64,000 nucleotides of DNA, from contig NQMI01000054.1 of the NCBI GenBank assembly GCA_002270565.1, forward strand, positions 124,001-188,000, read 5' to 3'. The DNA is from Stenocarpella maydis. Its lineage: Eukaryota > Ascomycota > Sordariomycetes > Diaporthales > Diaporthaceae. Made by a program: the position numbers and the translations under genes. Below, in pieces: positions 55,370 to 64,000 of this stretch (its first letter is position 1; the number at the start of each line of letters is the position of its first letter). Under the pieces are notes generated by a model. That model made no database searches, was not told the origin of the DNA, and worked only from the letters and a program-made list of their open reading frames with translations.

Positions 55370-56972
55370 TCAGGCAGGACTAACCTGCTGCGCAAACTCC
55401 CTCCTGACCTGGATGCCATGGCCCCCCGCGAGCCCGCCCTGGCCGCCAGCAGCCGCCGACACGCCGCCCCCCGAGTTCCGGCTGTGCTCGATGGACGTGA
55501 GCACCCCCAGGGACAGCCCGAGGTCCCTCGCCCTGTCCTCCTCCGCGCCGGCGCCGGACAGCGTCCTCGCCTCGCCGGGCGGGGGTGGCGACGCCGGCGA
55601 CGACGCCTGCTGCCCCTGCCCCTGCTGCCCCTGCTGCTGCTCGGCCGAGCCGACGCTGACGTCGCTCCACGCGGTGCTGTCGGAGCGGCCGCCGCCGCCG
55701 CGCGGCGCCGAGGCCATCTCGTAGTCCTCGGGGCCGCCCCGGAGCTTCTCCGTGCTGGTGGTGCCCCGCCGCACGCCCGGCGACTGAGGGCCCAGCGTCT
55801 TGTTGGTGGTGGTGGCCCGGCTGCTGCTGGCGCCGACGACGTAGCCGGCGCTGCCGACGCCGCCGCCGCCGCGGCGGTAGTGCGGGCCCGAGTGGGAGCT
55901 GCGGGTGTAGCGGAGGCGCTCGGGCACCATGCGGAAGATGATCCAGCGCAGGGTCGGCAGGCAGGCGCAGATGATGCCGGCGCACAGCTCGCCCATGGAC
56001 CAGCCCGCCGCGCTGACGTTGTTGAACGTGATGTCCTGGCCCACGTTGAGGTATGCGATGCGTATCACGGAGATGCAGCAGATGCTGTTTCGTGGGGGGG
56101 TCAGCCGGCTCGAGGGGGGGAGGGGCGCTCTGGAATAAGGTAACTCACAAGAAGCCGAGCCCAAAGATGGCGATGAGCGACATGCGCTGGTTCTTGGGCA
56201 TCTGAAGCTTCCACAGCACCGGGATGGGCAGCGTGAAGATGACGAGGTCGGTCACGATGTTTACCGCCGAGTTCGCGTACCAGCCCGGCAGGGTGGGAAC
56301 GCAGGTATGGTCCGGATAGGCCGCGGGATCCCAGTACGACGCGACGGGCTGGCAGCCCAGGAGGCCCAGCAGCACGGTGACGGTGGTCCACATGATGATG
56401 AGGCCCATGATCACCAGGGTGATGCGCTGCATCTTGACGGCGAAGATGCGGTGGTACTGCAGCAGGATGGATATCTTGATGGTGCAGATGCCGAGGTTGT
56501 ACGTTGGGGGCATGAAGTAGAACATCTGGCATCCGTACTCTGTCAGCCTGGGGGGCTCCTCTTCTCCCTGCCCTCACGCCTCCGGCAACATGCTTACCTT
56601 GAAGTATTCTATCCTCACCGCGTCGGGGAGGGTCTCGATGTGCCGACCAAGGCCAGCCGTGGTCATGGCCCCCGCGAGGGCGCCAAAGGTGATGGTGAAG
56701 AACTGGGATTGTGGTTTGTCAGCCTATGATAATGGCCGGTGTTGAATTCACCTCCTCTTCTCGGGGGATATCGAGCGTACCAGAGCCACCAGGATGACCC
56801 AGTCGTCAAGGCCCACGGCATTTTGATGGCGCCTCCGGCTGTAGAAGCGCAGTCCCACAAACAGTGTGGCCAGCGGCAGCAGGACCGAAACAACGGTGAT
56901 GATGACTGAGCCGCGCGAGTTGGTCGGCGCATTTGCGGGCAGGTTCCCGGCGGTCGTGGAGTCCGACATCAA
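55370..56972 (-). CDS. fungal rhodopsin-type (PTH11-like) seven-helix membrane protein
   Basis: Integral membrane protein of the fungal rhodopsin-domain family, related to PTH11-class receptors but without a CFEM domain. Four exons, 56972-56781, 56702-56598, 56525-56149 and 56084-55370, give 462 residues; all junctions keep frame. Helices: VIITVVSVLLPLATLFVGL (residues 21-39) followed by DDWVILVAL, FFTITFGALAGAMTTAGLG, then LGICTIKISILLQYHRIF, ITLVIMGLIIMWTTVTVLLG, VNIVTDLVIFTLPIPVLW, MSLIAIFGLGFF spliced to ICCISVIRIA, and MGELCAGIICACLPTLRWII. The conserved C...P.W and LP.P.L.KLQMPK motifs fit the family. A Gly/Ser/Gln-rich cytosolic tail of about 200 residues follows, with a GQQGQGQQ low-complexity run. 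Ligand unknown. Confidence 0.9.
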
Positions 56973-58883
56973 TACCAGTGGTCTTCACATTGACCCAACA
57001 AGACGTCAAGACAAGGAGGTCTCCACGGAGGACAGCAGTCTGGCTTGCTCGAGTCCCGAGGGTATGGGAGATCCATAAGGTGCCATGTATGTATGCTTCC
57101 AACCTGGTTTGATCCACAAGGGGGCCCAGGGTCCGTATTTCAAAGGGATCGAACGAGGGTGAGGATCGTCTGGGATCTCGCTGTAACACTGGCGTGCACG
57201 GTCACGATGGGGGGGGTTGCAGGCATCATCCTGCACTCCGGAACCTCGATCAATAAGTTGTACTCCGTAGACCCTGCAGATGCCAAGCGGCAGGCAGATG
57301 ACGTCCTCCGCTTGGACTTGAGGCGATTTGCTAAGGAGTATTTTTTTTTTAAATAAAAAAAAACAAAAAGAATATCGGGTACATAGTATTGGGATCGGAT
57401 TGAGAACATTTGACGGAGACCAGCCAGCTAGTAGGGGCGTCGTCAGCAAGAGTCCACCTCCAGTGCCCCCCGGCTCATACGTGAACATCTAAGGTAGCAT
57501 CTGGAAGTAGCATGAGGAGTGAGATTTGTCCTGGCTCCCCAATCTCAGGCCACGTCCTAGTTCTAGGCCACGAGCCGTCGAGGCAGGGGGCTCCTTGACT
57601 AGTACCATACTATCGGGCTCATGCCATGCCGGGTGGAGCCCGGTGAGCACCATCAACATGGGGTGTCCGCGTATGCCTTCCGGTGGGATGGGACTCCTCT
57701 CCTGTAGTAACTCTAAAAATTTTTAGGAGAATAGTGACCGGATTAAAACCGAAAGCAGCTAGCTCTAAGGGGATTTCTGCCTTGTGTGCAATTTATGCGA
57801 GCCCGCGGGGGAGCCGAGCTTGCGGGGGGCGGTGGCGGGCGTGGCTGAGTAACACGAGTAAATAGTCCAGATGTCAGACAACCGTGTTTGGGGATAAGGG
57901 TTGATAAGATGCCCTTGCTAACCTCCCCCCCCCCTCCAGATCTCTGAGCTACGGCAGGGGTGATGGGGGGAGGAGGTGTTTTGGAACAGCCTGGTGGACG
58001 CCGTCGAGCTGGAGGCATTGGCAATGGCACTGGTGGCCATCAGACAAGCCCCGTATGAGGCCGATGTACATAGTAGAATGGGCTTGACGGCGCGCAAGAT
58101 TGAGGCGGTTTAGGTAACAGTAAACAACTCATGACTACGTGGCAAGGTATCCGGCTAGAACGGCCACCCCGCGCCAGGCTGTCACGGCAGACGTCACGCT
58201 GGTAGTATATCGCACCATCTTGTTCCTGTTGGAGATTCCAACAAAGCAAATCTTATGTCACATGTTAGGTGGCCATAGTCGATAGTTATTCCTCAGCTTG
58301 GAATGCGGCGCGCGAAACTGTGTCTCCACGGCCTGATCTCCTACGTATTATGGGATACTAACATGACCGAAACGGTAAGTGATTGGAAACTATGAGATCA
58401 CGGCCGTGTTAGACTTGTTGGAGCTTGTGGTGCCATTGGTCAGGCCAACATTGGAGACGCGGAAGAGGAAGAGCTAGCTAGCTCCGTCTTTGTCATGCCA
58501 CATTTCCCTTGAAGAAAGGCGGTGCCGCTCCCTTGATGCTGGTGTAAGCGCTCAAAGACCCAGTGTTGGATGATAATTCCGATACCGATAATAATAGGTT
58601 CAAAACACGATAGCCTCAACAAAATACGGAGCAGTGACGGCAGAATGGTCTAGTAGGGGGCCTTCATGTCCTCAAATGTCGACCTTGGTCTTTTACCTCT
58701 GGTGAATACATACACCTAGTAGAATTGAATTATAAGCACACTGGTTGTATTCTGCCACTTAGTACTGGATTATAAACCATCAAATGTATCACCTCGGCCC
58801 TTCTACTAGTTACCTAGGTAATTCGGGGATACAATATCCACCGGGAGAACAGACAACGTCTGCTTTGGCACAATAATATCGCC

Positions 58884-58999
58884 ATGCAATGCCCTAGATA
58901 ATTAGTGGCTGGTTCATGTTTCCTAAACCAGTATGTGTATGCAGTGCCCTAGATAATTATTGGCTGGTTAACATCCCATGGGATTTCCTAAACTAGTAT
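58884..58999. repeat. imperfect tandem duplication of about 55-60 bp
   Basis: Two units each contain TGCCCTAGATAATTA.TGGCTGGTT...TTTCCTAAAC.AGTAT; the second carries a small insertion (ACATCCCATGG). Confidence 0.7.
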
Positions 59000-59712
59000 T
59001 GGGCCGGAAGTCGCCGACCCTTTCTCGCCCTGACCCCTATTTACAGGCTACACTTACATCATGGCGCTCTCAAATCACAGCACTGACGGACAGGCCGGGT
59101 GACCGATGCCAATGGGACAAGTGTGGAAATTAATTATAGCCTGCTGACACCACAACGGGAAACTAAGGCACCTGGAGGCCACCTTTCCCGCCGCACCCCC
59201 GTGCGCACATCGCGTTATCACAAGGCCGTCCGCCACGTGGGTGAACATGGAATTGCGGTGTTGATGCCGACCCAAGACCAATAAAACACCTGGCCTCTGG
59301 CAGAAGCATACTTGAGTGACGCGCATGGGAGTCGATCAAACAGTGGTAGACGATAACGAGCATGCTGTGAGGTCCTCAGTCCTGGTCGTGGTTGTTTTGT
59401 TTTGTTTAATTTCTCACAAGAAGAGCAAGGAAGAGGGTGAGAGAGAGAAAAGAACAACACAAAACACGCCCACCTGCTCATCATGCTGCCGTGCAAACAC
59501 AGAGACGCGGATCTGCGTGGGCCGGGCAGGGCAAGTTGCCCGCCGGGCGGGGTCGCCATTTGCCGAAGATGCGGAGCGCTCGACGTCACCAAGAGGAAAA
59601 AGCAGCCCCCCAGGCATGTAAGACGGGCATCCTTTCGCCCTCGCTCCTGTTGGACAGATAGAAAACCCCCGCCCTGCCCTCTCGCATCCGGAGCGGAGCT
59701 CTTCTACACCCT

Positions 59713-59729
59713 GGGGGGGGGGGGGGGGA
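59713..59729. repeat. poly-G run (17 G)
   Basis: An uninterrupted run of 17 G, close to where the patatin gene's next exon is expected. Such runs are prone to sequencing length errors. Confidence 0.8.
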
Positions 59730-59775
59730 AACCACGCATGTGTGATTTGAGGCCATCTTGCGAGTAGGCACGTAC

Positions 59776-62700
59776 GCTTCCCAAATCTTAAGCTCGCTGC
59801 CGATGCGCTCGGGTCGCTGGAAATGGTAGCTGCCTGTGCAAAAGATTCGGCTCGTCAGCACGGTTCTACCACGACCGGGTTATGAGCAGATCTATCTCAC
59901 TTGTTCCACGATTGAGATTTGGTCTATTGTAATTGGAGAGGATGTAGGTCTTGTTCGCTGCCAGCGATGTCGCGGTGACTGCCACTTTGACGGGGGAGGC
60001 GCATAGCTCGGCAGGACGACGTCCTCCGAACAGATGCAGGTCTTCTGGGAATGCAGTCCTCAAGGCCTCGTCCAGTGTCGCGGTCTGGTATTTGGAATGG
60101 TGATAGTTATTGATAATCGCACCCATGATTGGAAGACTGCCGCCTGACCTCCTGGTAAAGGCCTTGTCGCAGAGTTTTTCAAAGTTCTCTATGCATTCTT
60201 CGACGCTCCAGTTCATTGTGGTGAGACCTAGCGCGACCAACCCACCGGTACTGCAACACTCCTTGTTTAGTACATGGCCAAAAGATGCGGGACAAATTAC
60301 GTAGCGTACCTGGTCCCAACAATGAGGTCAAAGAAGCATTGGATCGGGAGATCTCCCAGTGCCAGCTCGATATGCCTCAAGGCCTCTAATTCGACAATCC
60401 CACGAATTCCACCACTGCCGCCCGAAGTCAGATTGATACGTTTATGAACCCCAACAATTTTCCAAATGGTGCGACATCACTTACCCGTCCAACGTCATTA
60501 CGCGTACGCCAGCAAGCTTCGGCTTTATCTGTATCCTCCAGGCTGAGGATCGGAAGCCAATAGGTCCCTCGATGGGACAGCCATCAATGTCATAGCCAAT
60601 ATCGCCGTCTGGTTTCCCATACGTGGTCAAGCACGGCGTGCAGATGATGTGACCACAGGGCAGCTGCACCTCCGCCTGACCAAACAGGCAGCAAAAGCAT
60701 GCCGAGTGGCTATGCAGGAAGCTCTCGTTCGGGGACAGGTGGTTGCTGGCTGTGGCTATGTGTGCAAAGAAGTTGGTAATAACCATCTCCTTGTGGATAG
60801 CGGCAGCCGCCGCCTCTTCTGCAAAGCCCTCCTGGACACGAGGGGCCAGCTCGTCCAACAGGGCGACCAAGCAAGAGTACACGGTGTTACGGAAGTCCTT
60901 GTAGTACGCGTTGAACGAGAAGCTAGAGACATAGTCGCCAGCTGCGAACACCTTGCCATCCTTGGATTGGTGACCCTTGGACTGGTGGCCAACTCGGACG
61001 TTGACGCACCTCTGTTTCTTCGGATTGGAGAATTCGCAGGGCCAGTGGTGATCACAGAAGTTCTCGAGTGCGTCATCCAAGTGGTTCATGTAGTTTTCGA
61101 ATATCTTCAATGCGTTGCCTACCGCAAATTAGTCATCGGTAGGAGGAAGGGCCGCGGCGTGTCGTCTGAGGTCACCAACCTTTTGTCTTGTGCCGTGCAT
61201 TATCAAGCATGATGCAACTGGCGACAACATAAGCCAGCTCTGCGAAGATGCGCCGGCCGTCGGTGATTGGGTTACTGCGCGCCTGCAATATGTCCATGAC
61301 ATTAAGAGCGAGCTTAAGGATGTTCCCCCCGAAGTCAGGAGGGATCGGTGAGTTCCGGAACGAGGCCTGGACGAAGTCGAACGGGGAGTCCAGAGTGCTA
61401 GTGTAATGGCTGAATGCCTCCTGCAGATAGGCCTGTAGGTCCTCCACGTCGAGAAGCATACGGAGGCGGTTCCTGGCACAGCGCGCCGCAATGCACGCAG
61501 TCAGGGTGCCGTTGTAGAGTTTCTCTACTTGTTCCTGCATGAGCTTGGGTCGGCCGTCTTGAGGAATTCGGAGGATCTATAAACGATCAGATCTGCCCTC
61601 ACCAGATAGCGGTGGCAGTGACAGGATTCGGAGACTGGATACCTGAACAGAGCTGTAGTAACACAGAACCAGCTCGGTGAGAGTGTTGATATCTTTACCT
61701 CTCTCCCTCCAGAACTGGGCCCACTTCTTGAAAGTCTCATTGCGATTTACTGTGCGCGCAAGATCCTCAAGAATGCTCTCTGTGTTCGCAGGGACATCCC
61801 ACAGCTTCTCGTCGAGGTCATTCTCCGATGCGTTCAGCACGATGATGGCATGTGGTAACACGGGCTGGTTGGAGGAGGTCTCGATTGCGGCAGCCGCCCA
61901 GGTAATTAGTCTCTCGAATACGTGCTCGACAACCCTATTTCACCATGTTAGTCATCTATTCTGTGGAGGGCGGAAAGGGAAGCTAAGCCCTTACCTGGGG
62001 TTACGCAGCACAAAGACAATTACATCAGAGAAAGTGTAGAGCAGCCGCGGATATAGGTTCGTTACCGCAAACTCCCGACTCCTCTCTAGCGGGCCATTTG
62101 CCCATCGGAGCTCCCGTTCCGAGATAATCTTGCTACTTTTGAGCGCCTTCTCCTTCTGTTCCATATCCTTTTGTCTTTTCTTTCTAAACATGGCCCCAAG
62201 GGGCTCGCGCTCGCCGCCCTCGAGACCTTCACAGTCGGCGTAGAGGAGCGGTCCCTGTGAGTCCGCGGTTCGAGGATCCATGTACAGATGAACATCTTCA
62301 GAGGTCGGGAGGTGCGCCCCGGGTGGGCCGACCACCGGGCTGGAGAAGGTCTCTGCATCCTGGAGGCCGAAGTTGATCAGGAGCTTGACCAATGTACTTT
62401 TCCCAGCACCTGTCTGGCCCACGAATGATACCAAACTCGGGGTCCTATTGTCCCTGTCTAGTGACCTCATATTCTCGACAAAGGTGTTTCCGAGATTCGT
62501 CTTCATCGGGTCCGTGCTGGCCATCAGGTCGGCGAATCGTCCGTAGTCTTGGAACATGGGTGGTCCAAAATCGCTCGGCCGCTCGATACCTGTAATAACC
62601 ACCGTCAATGATATTGCAATCTCAAGCCCCAGTGTGGAAGAGCATACCGAACCAAGAAGTAATCTCGTCATCTTTGTAAAGTTGTTCTCTGGCCCACTCA

Positions 62701-63458
62701 TCTGCAGGTGGGAACATGACCTTTTGAACCTTCTCAGCCACCGTGGGATCTGTCTTCTCGTGTGGTGTTTCGCCGCGACCTTTCCTCGGGGGTTGTCGGT
62801 GGAGGAATAGCGTGTCCCAACAAGCATTGCAGAAGGAGTACTTGCAAACGTTGCAGTACCATATCTCCCTGAAGTACTTCCGGCATACCTCACACTCCTT
62901 ATCATACCTTGTATTTGTATCTTCTTCAACCACAGACCGAGCAATAGATGGGGCGAAGCTGCTACAACGCCACTGGCGATCGCGTGCATGGTCGTCGGAA
63001 GATGTTACCGATATAGATGGTGTCATGGGCGAGGCTCGCGCTGGCTGCTGCTGCTGCCAGGGCTGGGTTCCATCCTCGGGAAGCCAGCTCGGTGCCGTCT
63101 CACTTCCGACAGTCGCCCCCGTTCGTATTGATAGACTGCGTGAAGTGATCCATCCAGGTCGTTCTGTGGTGTACGCATTCTCGCCTAAATGATCATCCCG
63201 GTAAGTCCTCTTGTGTTCCCTTTCGCCGGCATGGGTAGCTTGTTCATTGTCCATATTATTGCCGCCCCACTGTCCTCTGTTGGTGGCGTGGGTGCCCCTG
63301 GACGTGAGTGCAGGTTCTGTGTCCCATGTCTCCCTGGCATCTTCAAAGACTTCGGCTTCATCCTCTTGACTGAGGGATGAGTCTCGACGTTGTAGGTGTG
63401 GGATGCCATTATTAACTGATCGACCGCGAGCGGTATTCGGAATCCCCCATGGGCCCAT
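59776..63458 (-). CDS. zinc module - GBP-like GTPase - RING-like - patatin phospholipase fusion (3' end unresolved)
   Basis: Eight exons are inferred, 63458-62648, 62589-61995, 61934-61643, 61576-61180, 61118-60485, 60414-60310, 60250-59901 and 59833-59776, all in frame, giving at least 1080 residues. Residues 1-180 are disordered. C189, C192, C202, C205, C210 and C213 form a zinc module. A GTPase follows: P-loop GQTGAGKST (328-336), a switch-like Thr366 and DCEGL (389-393), resembling the DxEGL G3 of guanylate-binding proteins/atlastins. A helical middle is followed by a RING-like set (C839, C842, C853, H855, C858, C861, C879) and a patatin domain with oxyanion loop DGGGIRG (909-915) and nucleophile Ser945 in GTSTGG. 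The conserved ELKIWEA occurs at the last exon; the catalytic Asp motif (DGG/DGA) should lie beyond it and was not found. Patatins hydrolyse membrane lipids. Similar large fungal proteins are annotated only as FabD/lysophospholipase-like. Confidence 0.82.
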
Positions 63459-64000
63459 CGCGATACTCCGGTATGAACACCACGAGCAGGCTTGGAGACT
63501 GATGGAAGTTTCAGCTCTAGCGAGCGCGTAGACTTTGAGTGGCGCTGGTGGAAAGGAGATTTGAGAACGGGAATAGGTGCCAATGACTATCCAGGTAGTA
63601 TGTTGTTGACTGTAACCTGCGCCAGGCGCGCGGAGGATGACCAAGAAAATTTCTCCAGAAGTTCTGAGTGATACCAAGGTGTGTAGGTAGAGGTCGGGAG
63701 CCTCGTCGGGCGGCGAGAACTTGAAAATCTCCGCGCTCTGCAGGAAAGTCAGCTTGTCGCGTACATGGAATCGTGTGACCCCCCGGCTATCTTGTCAGCT
63801 CATGTATCCCCTAATGCCTCGGGTCGACGCTAAGTACACCGAGGGAACAGGAGCTGCATTACGCGCATGGGGAACAAGGCGGGTTGTTTCTTGGGGCCCA
63901 AAACACCAATCAAATTCAGTCTCCTGTATTCTTGGTTGTTCATTGTGGCGGTGATTCCTCGAATGAAATGAGCAGAGTATCCGCTTATTGGGTGTGGCTG
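63459..64000. other. upstream region of the GTPase-patatin gene
   Basis: The minus-strand frame stays open to 63677 without an ATG, so an upstream exon or a 5' UTR is possible. No other gene is evident to the window end. Confidence 0.4.

Larger units (their letters stand above)
56973..59775. other. intergenic; may hide the 3' end of the patatin gene
   Basis: Promoter side of the rhodopsin-type gene, then gene-poor DNA with a T10/A9 junction near 57341-57363, a C-run near 57928-57935, a duplication at 58884-58999 and a G17 run at 59713-59729. Short frames have no motif. The last exon(s) of the GTPase-patatin gene should lie at the right side of this region but could not be recognised. Confidence 0.4.

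Noticed and set aside
55295..56143. 282-codon plus-strand frame rich in Ala, Arg and Gly
   Set aside because: Antisense shadow of the GC-rich C-terminal tail of the rhodopsin-type gene.

Overview
This window looks like nuclear DNA of a filamentous ascomycete (Pezizomycotina, probably Sordariomycetes). Genes are split by short introns of about 55-100 bp with GTRAGT-type donors, CTAAC/CTAAT branch motifs and YAG acceptors. Several families are typical of such fungi: TRI12-type and ATR1-type MFS pumps, an UNC93-like transporter, a DUF3176 protein, a DUF6594 protein, a rhodopsin-type membrane protein and a HET fragment. The transposons are AT-rich and full of TAG/TAA codons where CAG/CAA is expected, as repeat-induced point mutation (RIP) leaves them. 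There are no operons; exon structures below were inferred by eye from reading frame and splice motifs.

Layout. 1-14.8 kb: partial TRI12-like MFS pump (-), fumarate reductase (-), a low-complexity protein (-), a CDF cation transporter (+), a 58-residue tail-anchored protein (-), a foldback MITE and an UNC93-like transporter (+). 15.1-16.5 kb: a miniature LTR retroelement with two LTRs that look identical. 17.4-28.7 kb: ATR1-type MFS (+), a tRNA-Asn-like gene (-), a phosphotransferase-fold kinase (+), an unknown basic protein (+), an IMPACT-domain protein (+) and an unknown protein with a CCHH-like motif (+). 29.5-31.4 kb: a gene graveyard (ABHD12-like hydrolase, DJ-1 family tail, type-B carboxylesterase piece). 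32.6-34.6 kb: an unknown multi-pass membrane protein. 36.3-47.6 kb: a repeat-rich block in which a MULE transposon (8-bp target duplication) cuts an ankyrin/CorA-like gene, followed by a duplicated ankyrin scrap, a split DUF6594 gene, a TA-flanked Tc1/pogo-like element and a HET relic. 48.3-56.97 kb: DUF3176 protein (-), an AT-rich block, a solo LTR, an intronless NYN-LOTUS gene (+) and a rhodopsin-type membrane protein (-). 59.8-63.5 kb: a multi-exon gene (-) whose product joins a zinc module, a GBP-like GTPase, a RING-like module and a patatin phospholipase.

The most intriguing locus is the GTPase-RING-patatin gene: a nucleotide switch attached to a membrane-lipid hydrolase, which suggests an immune or self-recognition (heterokaryon-incompatibility-like) executor, although nothing in the sequence proves that role. 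Second are the retroelement with non-canonical TG...GA LTR ends, supported by two independent 5-bp target duplications and a half-tRNA-iMet-type primer site, and the cleanly reconstructable MULE insertion.
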